The translations under genes were made by a program, and so were the position numbers. This document shows, one piece after another, positions 8,533 to 16,071 of a DNA stretch of 64,000 nucleotides. The first letter of the stretch is position 1. The number at the start of each line of letters is the position of its first letter. The notes beneath the pieces were generated by a model. That model ran no database searches. It worked only from the letters and a program-made list of their open reading frames with translations, and was not told where the DNA came from. This stretch comes from Streptomyces sp. NBC_01255 (GTDB lineage: Bacteria > Actinomycetota > Actinomycetes > Streptomycetales > Streptomycetaceae): the NCBI RefSeq assembly GCF_036226445.1, contig NZ_CP108474.1, forward strand, positions 4,960,001-5,024,000, in the 5' to 3' direction.

Positions 8533-10095
8533 ATGCACGCTGGGATGCGCGGCGACCTGGAGTGGGGCACGATCCCCGGGCTCGTACGGGCGGCGGCCGA
8601 GCGGTACGGGGAGCGGGAGGCGGTCGTCGACGGACGCGCCCGCGTCACGTACGCCGAATTCGGCGAGCGCGTCGAACGGGCGGCCGCCGCCTGTCTCGCC
8701 ACCGGGATACGGGCGGGGGACCGGGTGGCGGTCTGGGCCCCCAACACCCTCGACTGGATCGTCTCGGCGCTCGGCGCCGTCACCGCGGGCGCCGTCCTCG
8801 TCCCCCTGAACACCCGCTTCAAGGGCACCGAGGCGGCGTACGTCCTCCAGAGCTCCCGGGCCCGCCTGCTCTTCGTCACCGGCACCTTCCTCGGCACCTC
8901 GTACGTGGCCTCCCTGCGCCGCTCCGGCGTCGCGCTCCCGGATCTGGAGAAGGTCGTCGTCCTCGGCGACACCGCGCCGGACGAGGCGGGCTGGACGACC
9001 TGGAAGGCGTTCCTCGCGGAGGGCGACCGGGTCCCGGCCGCACGGGTCCGCGCCAGGGCCGACGCGATCGACCCCTCCGACCCCTCCGACATCATCTACA
9101 CCTCGGGCACCACGGGCCGGCCCAAGGGTGCCGTCATCGGCCACGCCCAGACGCTGCGCTGCTACGAGGTCTGGTCCGAGCTCGCAGGCCTCCGCGAAGG
9201 CGACCGCTACCTCGTGGTCAACCCCTTCTTCCACACCTTCGGCTACAAGGCCGGGATCCTCGCCTGCCTCATGCGCGGCGCGGTGATCGTCCCGCAGTCC
9301 GTCTTCACCGTGGACACCGTCCTCGCCAACATCGCCGCCGAGCGCGTCACGGTCCTCCCCGGCCCGCCCACCCTGCACCAGTCCCTCCTGGACCACCCCG
9401 CCCGTGCCGCCCACGACCTCTCCTCGCTCCGGCTCGTCGTCACGGGCGCGGCCGTGGTCCCGCTGCGGCTCGTCGAGCGGCTCCGCACGGAGCTGGGCGT
9501 CGGCACGGTCCTCACGGCGTACGGACTCTCCGAGGCGAGCGGCATCGTCACGATGTGCCGCCGCGACGACCCGGACGAGACCGTCGCCACCACCTCGGGC
9601 CGCCCGATCCCGGACACGGAGCTCCGCCTCTCGCCCACCGGCGAGGTCCTCGTCCGCGGCCACCACGTCATGCGCGGCTACTTCGAGGACGAGGAGGCGA
9701 CGGCGGCGGCGATCGACGAGGACGGCTGGCTGCACACCGGGGACGTCGGCGTCCTGGACGAGGCGGGGAACCTGCGGATCACGGACCGGCTGAAGGACAT
9801 GTTCATCGTGGGCGGCTTCAACGCCTACCCGGCCGAGATCGAGCAACTCCTCGGCCTCCACCCCGACATCGCGGACGTCGCGGTCGTCGGCGTCCCCGAC
9901 CCGAGACTCGGCGAGGTGGGCAAGGCCTTCGTGGTCAGGAGGGCGGAGGCGCGGATGACGGCGGACGACCTGATCGCCTGGTCGCGGCGGGAGATGGCGA
10001 ACTTCAAGGTGCCGCGGGAGGTCGAGTTCGTGACGGAGCTGCCGAGGAACGCGAGCGGGAAGGTGGTGAAGGGGGAGCTGAGGGCGAGGGGCTGA
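8533..10095 (+). CDS. Acyl-CoA synthetase (AMP-forming, FadD3-like)
   Basis: The 520-aa adenylate-forming enzyme has the phosphate loop 'IIYTSGTTGRPKGAVIGH', the A5 motif 'AYGLSEASG', the 'DGWLHTGDVGVLDEAG' motif, and the catalytic lysine tail 'LPRNASGKVVKGELR'. It should activate a carboxylic acid to its CoA thioester and feed the divergent thiolase/DUF35/hydratase operon. ATG 8533 is preferred because GGAGG lies 5 nt upstream; GTG 8518 is an in-frame alternative. Two regulon operators precede it. Confidence 0.92.
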   Translation: MHAGMRGDLEWGTIPGLVRAAAERYGEREAVVDGRARVTYAEFGERVERAAAACLATGIRAGDRVAVWAPNTLDWIVSALGAVTAGAVLVPLNTRFKGTEAAYVLQSSRARLLFVTGTFLGTSYVASLRRSGVALPDLEKVVVLGDTAPDEAGWTTWKAFLAEGDRVPAARVRARADAIDPSDPSDIIYTSGTTGRPKGAVIGHAQTLRCYEVWSELAGLREGDRYLVVNPFFHTFGYKAGILACLMRGAVIVPQSVFTVDTVLANIAAERVTVLPGPPTLHQSLLDHPARAAHDLSSLRLVVTGAAVVPLRLVERLRTELGVGTVLTAYGLSEASGIVTMCRRDDPDETVATTSGRPIPDTELRLSPTGEVLVRGHHVMRGYFEDEEATAAAIDEDGWLHTGDVGVLDEAGNLRITDRLKDMFIVGGFNAYPAEIEQLLGLHPDIADVAVVGVPDPRLGEVGKAFVVRRAEARMTADDLIAWSRREMANFKVPREVEFVTELPRNASGKVVKGELRARG

Positions 10096-10180
10096 CGGCG
10101 AAGGGCCTGACAGCGAAGGGCCGGCGGTGCGGGGCCGGCGGCGAGGGGCTCACGGCCCGGGGGAGTGCAACCAACTCCCC

Positions 10181-10192
10181 ACGTGTACACGT
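10181..10192. promoter_or_regulatory. Perfect 12-bp palindrome ACGTGTACACGT
   Basis: This self-complementary 12-mer lies 55 bp upstream of the GTG start of the membrane-protein gene at 10247. It could be an operator or a chance palindrome. It has no second copy that I noticed in the window. Confidence 0.3.
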
Positions 10193-10246
10193 CATACGAG
10201 CAGTCTTACGCTCCCCTTACCTCGCCCCCTCCTCCAGGAGCAGCCG

Positions 10247-10897
10247 GTGTCGACGCAAGAGATCCGCCTCACCCTCACCCCGCAGCAGGCCGCCACCGGC
10301 GTCGTCATCCCGGTCAACCTGCCGACGGGCCCCGTGCAGCTCGCCGTCCCGCCCTGCCGCAACGGCGACCTCGTCCCGGCCCGGCTCGGCAACGACACGG
10401 TGTACGTGCGCATCACGGTCTCGGGCGGCAAGAAGTCCGGCGTCCTGGGCTGCCTGGTCCCGCTCGTCGTGATCGGCGCGCTCGTCGGCGGCGCGTTCCT
10501 CCTGAACGACGACGACAAGGACTCGGCCGGCTCCAGGGGCCCGGGCCCGATCCCGACCTTCTCGATCTCACCCTTCCCGAGCCTCGACCTCGACCCCACC
10601 GCGACCGCCGCGCCCACGGAGGAGGAACCCGACCCCTTCGACAAGGGCACCTGCCTCAACGGGCAGCTGCCCGACTCGGAGACCGCGCAGAGCGTCGACG
10701 ACGTCGAGGAGGTCTCGTGCTCGGCCTCGGACGCCCACTACAAGGTGATCCAGACGTTCCCGTTCACCTCCGACATGAACAAGTGCAACGCCAACCCCAA
10801 GACGCAGTACGCCTTCTCGCACCGGTACACGATGAACGGCGCGGTCGTCAGCCAGTACGTGTACTGCCTCGTCGGCCTGGGCTCCTACGCCCGCTGA
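10247..10897 (+). CDS. Single-pass membrane protein with extracytoplasmic domain, unknown function
   Basis: The 216-aa protein has about 60 residues of soluble N-terminus (beginning VSTQEIRLTLTP), which resembles a short DnaJ-C-like or PQQ-like beta module. One membrane helix follows (about 65-82, 'GVLGCLVPLVVIGALVGGAF'), then an Asp/Ser/Pro-rich linker, and a small extracytoplasmic domain with four cysteines (about 125-216), probably disulphide-linked. GTG 10247 follows AGGAG by 6 nt. The C-terminal half resembles the DUF4190-associated septum-formation type domain, but I cannot assign it with certainty. Confidence 0.75.
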   Translation: MSTQEIRLTLTPQQAATGVVIPVNLPTGPVQLAVPPCRNGDLVPARLGNDTVYVRITVSGGKKSGVLGCLVPLVVIGALVGGAFLLNDDDKDSAGSRGPGPIPTFSISPFPSLDLDPTATAAPTEEEPDPFDKGTCLNGQLPDSETAQSVDDVEEVSCSASDAHYKVIQTFPFTSDMNKCNANPKTQYAFSHRYTMNGAVVSQYVYCLVGLGSYAR

Positions 10898-11076
10898 GAC
10901 CGCCCGCGCCCTGGCGGGCGCGCTCCGACGGGCGTTTCCCGGTGGGCCCTTCCCGGGAGGCGCTTCCTGGGAGGCGCTCGCCCGGGCGGGTGACGTCGGG
11001 CGTATCCCCGCCTCCTCGCCCCGGACCTGCGGATACGCTCCGGGATCCGGCCCCGGATCGCGCGAGGAGCACCCCC

Positions 11077-11616
11077 ATGAGGGCAACGGGCCCCGTCACG
11101 GCCGCCGCCGTCCTGGCCGCCACCCTCCTGCTCACCCCTCACGCGGCGGGGGCCCCGGCCGCCCCCGCGCCATGCGTCTCCGGGGAGTCCGAGACCCGAG
11201 GGGACTCCAGCGTGGACGGCAAGGAGCTCCGCTGGGAGGACGACAGCAAGTACAACGACCCGCTGACCTGGGCCCACCGGGTCTGGTCCCTCGGCGTGGT
11301 GAAGATCGCCGCCGACGGCGCGGGCAGCGTCAACGACCTGGAGTGGCGGGACTACTCCAAGGCCGACGGGCACGCGGGCTACTGGCAGGGCAAACCGGGC
11401 GTCGACTACATCTACCTCAACGCCTACTACCTGGACGGCCGTTACAAGGACCGGAACTCCCGCCGGCACGTCGCCGTCCACGAGCTCGGCCACGCCCTGG
11501 GCCTGTGCCACAAGCCGGACACGTGGGCGTCCGTGATGTGGACGAAAGTCGCCGACACCCCGCCGACCGAGCCGACGCACCGCGACGAGGCGAACTACCG
11601 GAAGCTGTGGAAATGA
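11077..11616 (+). CDS. Secreted metzincin-like zinc metalloprotease (snapalysin/matrixin type)
   Basis: The 179-aa precursor has a clear signal peptide (residues 1-27, ending AGA). The zinc motif HELGHALGLCH (His135, His139, His145) is the HExxHxxGxxH signature of metzincins. 'ASVMW' further on can provide the Met-turn. The size matches snapalysin-like small neutral proteases (M7) and short matrixins. The stop codon overlaps the next ATG (ATGA), coupling it to the downstream secreted protein. ATG 11077 has a GAGGAG ribosome site. Confidence 0.85.
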   Translation: MRATGPVTAAAVLAATLLLTPHAAGAPAAPAPCVSGESETRGDSSVDGKELRWEDDSKYNDPLTWAHRVWSLGVVKIAADGAGSVNDLEWRDYSKADGHAGYWQGKPGVDYIYLNAYYLDGRYKDRNSRRHVAVHELGHALGLCHKPDTWASVMWTKVADTPPTEPTHRDEANYRKLWK

Positions 11617-12149
11617 CCATGAACCCCAAGCGGATCGCCGGTCTTGTCGTCGCCGGGACGCTCGTCCTCGGCGCCACGGGCTGGGCCGCCGCCGAGGCCT
11701 TCACGACCCGCGCGGAGCCCGTGCACGCCCTCTGCCTCCCGGACCTCACCCGTGACGAGTACGTACCGGCCGCGATGAGCCGCCTCGCCTACGCCACCGT
11801 CGAGGAGACCGTCGGCTTCGCCCCGGACACGGACGGCGGCCCCGGAGGCATCCAGAAGGTCCGCCTCCGCGTCCTCCACACCCTGAAGGGCGAGGTCCCC
11901 GGCACCCTCACCCTGGGCCAGGGCGTCGGCGTGTCCGCCGACGGCGACTACACGAGCCACGACCCCCAGTACCCGGTACTCCGCCCCGGCCGCACCTACG
12001 TCGTCGGCTACGCCCCTGACCCCACCTACGGCGACGGCTACACCCGCTACGCCAAGCAGGAACCGGACTCCGCCCTCGACCGCTGGACGACCTACGTCTC
12101 CCGGGGAGCGGCGGCCCCACTGGGCGAAGGGTGCGGCGACGCGGCGTGA
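11613..12149 (+). CDS. Secreted protein of unknown function
   Basis: This 178-aa protein carries an N-terminal signal-like helix ('IAGLVVAGTLVLGATGWAAAEAF') and a beta-rich domain with the pattern 'VRLRVLHTLKGEVPGTLTLGQG', followed by 'LRPGRTYVVGYAPDP'. This is similar to small secreted proteins that carry a cupredoxin/NTR-like fold, but no catalytic motif is visible. It overlaps the metalloprotease gene by 4 bp, so it may be an inhibitor, chaperone or substrate of that protease; this is only inferred from the linkage. A strong terminator follows at 12187. Confidence 0.75.
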   Translation: MTMNPKRIAGLVVAGTLVLGATGWAAAEAFTTRAEPVHALCLPDLTRDEYVPAAMSRLAYATVEETVGFAPDTDGGPGGIQKVRLRVLHTLKGEVPGTLTLGQGVGVSADGDYTSHDPQYPVLRPGRTYVVGYAPDPTYGDGYTRYAKQEPDSALDRWTTYVSRGAAAPLGEGCGDAA

Positions 12150-12186
12150 GCGCGGGATCGGACCGAGGCTCTCCGTCCGTGCACGC

Positions 12187-12218
12187 GAGAGGGGCCGGGC
12201 AGTTGCCCGGCCCCTCTC
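12187..12218 (+). terminator. Rho-independent-type terminator
   Basis: The perfect stem is GAGAGGGGCCGGGC paired with GCCCGGCCCCTCTC around an AGTT loop, followed by TTGCGG. It lies 38 bp after the secreted-protein gene and before the convergent afsS gene. From 12219 to the afsS stop at 12383 I see no gene. Confidence 0.85.
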
Positions 12219-12382
12219 TTGCGGTGGTCCGATCGCGTTGCGCACGGGCCCTGCCCGGACGGATCCCCCCTGGGTCCGTCGGGTGTCCCCCGAGTCCGTG
12301 TGCTCCCCCGTCGACCGGACCTCCCTGGGCCCCGGCGGCTCCCCCGAAGTCGCCGCCGCGGCCTTTCCCCGTCGGGAATGGT

Positions 12383-12610
12383 CTACTTGGCCGGCTCGGA
12401 CGTGATGTGCACGTTGCCGAGCGGGGCCACCGTGCCCGCGTCTGCCGTCGCGGGCTCGCCGGTGATGTGGACGTTCTTGATGCCGATCTTCTCGGCAATC
12501 GCGTCGCCGGCCTCGGCGTCCGTGATGTGGACGTTCTTCGTCTCCAGGTCGGCGGTCTCGCCGCCGGTGATGTGGACGTTGGTCGGCTTGATGATCTTGT
12601 CGTCGCTCAT
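12383..12610 (-). CDS. afsS: AfsS-like 'sigma-like' small regulatory protein with NVHIT repeats
   Basis: This 75-aa acidic protein contains four copies of NVHIT (residues 11-15, 26-30, 46-50, 66-70), spaced 15-20 residues apart and preceded by K/T/G. In S. coelicolor, afsS encodes a small repeat-bearing protein (63 aa) transcribed under AfsR control and lying just downstream of afsR; the same gene order is seen here. It acts pleiotropically on antibiotic production and nutrient stress, and its biochemistry is unresolved. ATG 12610 is preferred because AGGAGT lies 5 nt upstream; an in-frame extension to 12733 lacks a ribosome site. The symbol rests on gene order plus the repeat architecture. 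Confidence 0.8.
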   Translation of the reverse strand: MSDDKIIKPTNVHITGGETADLETKNVHITDAEAGDAIAEKIGIKNVHITGEPATADAGTVAPLGNVHITSEPAK

Positions 12611-12645
12611 GGCCACTCCTGTGATGCCTAGGCAGGTGGGTCTGC

Positions 12646-12689
12646 GGGGCACGTCCGGCTGCTCCCCCGTGGGCTGCCGGACGTGCCCC
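12646..12689 (-). promoter_or_regulatory. Stem-loop in the predicted afsS leader
   Basis: A perfect 14-bp inverted repeat, GGGGCACGTCCGGC / GCCGGACGTGCCCC, with a 16-nt spacer, lies 36 bp upstream of the afsS start and downstream of the predicted promoter. In the mRNA it would form a strong hairpin within a leader of about 150 nt. It could be an attenuator or a stability element. It is not positioned as a terminator of afsR unless afsR transcripts run past the afsS promoter. Confidence 0.5.
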
Positions 12690-12768
12690 AATGCAGGGCC
12701 GTTCACCCTAGTGCGTTGGTGCGACGGCCTCATCGGTGACCCGTCTGCCCCCCGAGGCGACGGATCGA

Positions 12769-12809
12769 TAGGTAGACCATGACGCGGTGCGATAAACGAA
12801 CGATGAACG
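12769..12809 (-). promoter_or_regulatory. afsS promoter with AfsR/PHO-type direct repeat
   Basis: On the minus strand the sequence reads CGTTCATC-GTT-CGTTTATC (12809 to 12791), an 11-nt-period direct repeat. After 16 nt it is followed by TACCTA (12774-12769) as the -10. SARP proteins such as AfsR bind direct repeats with 11-nt spacing overlapping the -35 region, and PhoP competes at a similar site in S. coelicolor. The operator starts 15 bp before... that is, beyond, the afsR stop codon at 12825. Confidence 0.65.
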
Positions 12810-12824
12810 CCCAGACGGGAGGGC

Positions 12825-15800
12825 TTACGCGGCCGTGCTATGGGTCAGAAGTGCGCGCACTTCCTGGGCTTCGGCCGAGTTTGCGCCCTCGAAGATCTCA
12901 AGCGCGTCCTGCCAGCACACGTGGGCGCGCCCCGACTGGCCGATCCCCAGCAGGGCATGGCCCAGGACGGTGAGTACCTTGCCGCGTCGCCATTCCCCGC
13001 CGACGTCACGGAGGACGGTCAGTGCCATCTCTGCGTTCGAGGCGGCCGGTGCGTACCGCCGGGCTGCCAGGTCGACCTCGGCGAGACGAAACAGTGTCAT
13101 GCCCTCCCACAGTCGCTGGCGGCTGTCAGCGAACGTGTCGAGAGCCTCCCGGAGGCAACGGGACGCCTCGGGGAGCTGGTTGCCCTCAGTGAGCGCGATG
13201 CCCATCGCGTAGCGGCCGTTAGCTCCCTTGAGTGCATGTCCGAGTTCGTCGTACATCTCGGTTCCCCGCTGGGCGAGGGCCACGGCGCTGCTCGGCCGTC
13301 CGGTCGCCAGGTGTACGCGGGACTGGTTGCACAGCGCGCTCGCCTCGCCGGCGAGATCCTCGCACCGCTTGAAGTCGGAGATGGCGCGCATGAGGTGACG
13401 TTCTGCGTCCTCGTACCTGTTGCGGTAGAACGCCATGGCGCCGAGGAGGTTGGAAGCCCAGCATCCAGGGAGTGGGTCGCTCGCCGTCTCGGCCACGGCC
13501 AGGGCGGTGTGTGCCTCGTGATCCGCCTCGTCGAAGCGGCCCGCCACGTGCTGGACGTACGCGAGGGTCAGGGCCGCGCGGCCCTTCGCCCGTACGTCGC
13601 CCATCCGCCCCGCCGCCTCCCGCAGCACCGTCGCCACCGCCTCGTACTCCTTCGAGTTCGCGCCCGACTCCGCCAGGTCCAGCGACGCCCACAGCAGGTC
13701 CACCGCTCGGCGGAGGGTCGTCGGGGACGGGGCCGACTGGCGGACCGTGGCCAGGAGGCAGTTGGCTTCCGCGTACAGCCAGTCCTGGGCCGTGTGGCGG
13801 TCGGTGAAGGTGAGGCCCTCGTGGGTGGTGGGTTCCAGGTGGTCCACCAGGCGGTCGCCCGGGCGCTCGATCGCGTACACCCTCGCCGCTGTCGAGAGGT
13901 AGAAGTCCAGGAGGCGGGACAGGGCCGACTCCTTCTCCGACGGGGGCTGCTCGTCGCGGTCCGCGCAGGCACGCGCGTAGAGCCGGACCAGGTCGTGGTA
14001 GCGGTAGCGGCCCGGGGCCGCCGATTCCAGGAGGGACGTGTCGACCAGGGCCTCCAGGAGGTCCTCCGTGTCCCAGAGGGGGAGGTCCAGGACGGCCGCC
14101 GCCGCCGCGAGCGAGATGTCCGGGCCGTCGGCGAGGCCGAGGAGGCGGAAGGCGCGGGCCTGGGCCGGTTCGAGCTGGCCGTAGCCGAGTTCGAAGGTGG
14201 CCTTGACGGCGAGGTCGCCCGCCTGGAGTTCGTCGAGGCGGCGGCGCTCGTCGGCGAGCTTCACCGCCAGGACCGAGACCGTCCACGTGCGGCGGGCCGC
14301 CAGGCGGGACGCCGCGATGCGGATCGCCAAGGGGAGGAAGCCGCAGGCTGCCACCACGTCCAGGGCCGATTCGCGTTCGGCCTGGACTCGCTCCTCTCCG
14401 ACGATCCTCGTGAAGAGCTGCAGCGCCTCCTCCGGGGACATCACGTCCAGGTCCACCAGGTGCGCGCCTGCCAGGTCCACCATCCGGATGCGGCTCGTCA
14501 CCAGGGCCGCGCAGCCTGCCGTGCCGGGCAGGAGGGGGCGGATCTGGGCCGCGTCCCTCGCGTTGTCCAGGAGGACCAGGACCCGGCGGCCGTCGAGCGT
14601 CGAGCGGTAGAGCGCGGCGCGGTCGTCCAGGGAGTCGGGGATCGCCGAGTCCGGCGTGCCGAGGGCGCGGAGGAAGGAGCCGAGGACGGTTTCCGGGGCG
14701 GCGGCGCGGTTGCCCGCGCCCTGGAGGTCCACGTACAGCTGGCCGTCCGGGAAGTGCGGCCGGGCCTCGTGGGCCACGTGCACCGCGAGGGTCGTCTTCC
14801 CGACGCCGCCGATCCCCGCCAGCGCCGAGACGGCCATGACGTGGCCCTCGGCCGTCGCGAGCCGGGCGCCCAGTTCGCGGACGAAGGAGACTCGGCCCGT
14901 GAAGTCGGGGACCGTGGCGGGGAGTTGCGCCGGGCGTGCCACGGGTGCGGCCGCCGGGGTCGCCTCCTCCACCGGGCGGGCCAGTTCGGCGTCGCCCTGG
15001 AGGATGCGCTGCTGGAGCCGGGAGAGTTCGGGTGTCGGGTCGACGCCGAGCTCGTCGGCGAGGAGCCGGCGCGTGTCCGCGTACACGGCGAGCGCCTCCG
15101 CCTGCCGTCCGCCCCGGTACAGGGCGAGCATGAGCAGCTCGCGGAGCCGCTCGCGCAGCGGGTGCGCGGCGGTCAGCGCGGTCAGCTCGGAGACGGCCTC
15201 GGCGTGCGCGCCGACCTCCAGGTCGATGTCGAGCCGGGTCTCCAGGAGTGTGAGCCGCCATTCCTCCAGGCGGGTCCGCTGCGTCTCGGCGTACGGGCCG
15301 GGTACGGAGGCGAGGACCTCGCCGTCCCACAGGGCGAGGGCCTCGGCGAGCCGGGCCCGCGCGCCCGCCCGGTCCCCGGAGGCCCGTAGCTTCTCGGCCT
15401 CGGTGGCCAGTTCCTGCGCGGTGAGGAGGTCCAGGGCCTTGGTGCGCAGGGCGTAGCCGCCGGACTCGCTGACCAGGACCTTCGGGTCGAGGGCCTTGCG
15501 GAGGCGGGAGGCGTACGTCCGTACCGCCGCGAGGGCCTGCGAGGGCGGGTCCTCGCCCCAGAGCGCGTCGATCAGCTCGGATGCGGTGGCGGTGCGTCCG
15601 CCGCGCAGGAGCAGGGCGGCGAGCAGGGCGCGCTGCTGCGGCGAGCCCGTGGGCAGGGCTTCGCCGTCCCGCCAGGCGCGTACGGGGCCGAGCACGCCGA
15701 AGCGCAGCTCACCGCCGGATTCACTCGTGATGCCCGTGCCCGCGCTCACCTCGGAATCCGTGCCCGCGCCCGCGTCGGCTCCCGCGCCCGCCTTCCGAGC

Positions 15801-15839
15801 GCGCTGCACCGGAACTCGCGGCCCGTCTTCACGGCCCAT
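12825..15839 (-). CDS. afsR: AfsR-type SARP transcriptional activator (SARP / NB-ARC / TPR)
   Basis: The 1004-aa protein has the three-part layout of AfsR (993 aa in S. coelicolor). A winged-helix OmpR-like SARP domain (about 45-130, 'LRFGVLGPVRAWRDGEALP') is followed by the BTAD helical domain (about 135-285). Next comes an NB-ARC ATPase with P-loop GIGGVGKTT near residue 345 and 'VLVLLDNARDA'. The C-terminal half consists of TPR-like repeats (about 690-1000). AfsR is phosphorylated by AfsK-type kinases and activates afsS, which lies just downstream here. ATG 15839 has a GGGGGAG ribosome site. Its divergent neighbour at 16072 carries a regulon operator that may also affect it. Confidence 0.88.
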   Translation of the reverse strand: MGREDGPRVPVQRARKAGAGADAGAGTDSEVSAGTGITSESGGELRFGVLGPVRAWRDGEALPTGSPQQRALLAALLLRGGRTATASELIDALWGEDPPSQALAAVRTYASRLRKALDPKVLVSESGGYALRTKALDLLTAQELATEAEKLRASGDRAGARARLAEALALWDGEVLASVPGPYAETQRTRLEEWRLTLLETRLDIDLEVGAHAEAVSELTALTAAHPLRERLRELLMLALYRGGRQAEALAVYADTRRLLADELGVDPTPELSRLQQRILQGDAELARPVEEATPAAAPVARPAQLPATVPDFTGRVSFVRELGARLATAEGHVMAVSALAGIGGVGKTTLAVHVAHEARPHFPDGQLYVDLQGAGNRAAAPETVLGSFLRALGTPDSAIPDSLDDRAALYRSTLDGRRVLVLLDNARDAAQIRPLLPGTAGCAALVTSRIRMVDLAGAHLVDLDVMSPEEALQLFTRIVGEERVQAERESALDVVAACGFLPLAIRIAASRLAARRTWTVSVLAVKLADERRRLDELQAGDLAVKATFELGYGQLEPAQARAFRLLGLADGPDISLAAAAAVLDLPLWDTEDLLEALVDTSLLESAAPGRYRYHDLVRLYARACADRDEQPPSEKESALSRLLDFYLSTAARVYAIERPGDRLVDHLEPTTHEGLTFTDRHTAQDWLYAEANCLLATVRQSAPSPTTLRRAVDLLWASLDLAESGANSKEYEAVATVLREAAGRMGDVRAKGRAALTLAYVQHVAGRFDEADHEAHTALAVAETASDPLPGCWASNLLGAMAFYRNRYEDAERHLMRAISDFKRCEDLAGEASALCNQSRVHLATGRPSSAVALAQRGTEMYDELGHALKGANGRYAMGIALTEGNQLPEASRCLREALDTFADSRQRLWEGMTLFRLAEVDLAARRYAPAASNAEMALTVLRDVGGEWRRGKVLTVLGHALLGIGQSGRAHVCWQDALEIFEGANSAEAQEVRALLTHSTAA

Positions 15840-15993
15840 AGCTCCCCCTGCCCGTACCGCTGGTTTCGCCCAGGACAGTCTGCCTTGTCCGGAGGGAGTC
15901 CGTCAGCATCGGGTCGGCCGAGAACGGGGCCGGGAGCGGGACTGGAGCGGTGCTGGAACCGGGTCGTTGCGCGACCGTTGTACGCCACGGTAG

Positions 15994-16008
15994 CTGACGG
16001 GCCGTCAG
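15994..16008. promoter_or_regulatory. Regulon operator copy 3
   Basis: CTGACGGGCCGTCAG is a perfect dyad just upstream of the amidohydrolase gene. It is embedded in a larger inverted repeat with outer arms CGGTAGC (15989-15995) and GCTACCG (16015-16021). The nearest GTG start (16021) would lie only 12 bp away, which is another reason to prefer a start further in. Confidence 0.7.
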
Positions 16009-16071
16009 ATCAGCGCTACCGTGAAAGCCATGGAGCGCATGGAGAGCACGGAGAGCAGTAGGGAGAGCGAC

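Noticed and set aside
12383..12610. NVHIT-repeat ORF as a multi-core RiPP precursor
   Set aside because: The repeats look like core peptides, but the gene order afsR-afsS and the AfsR-type promoter explain it better, and no RiPP modification enzyme is nearby.
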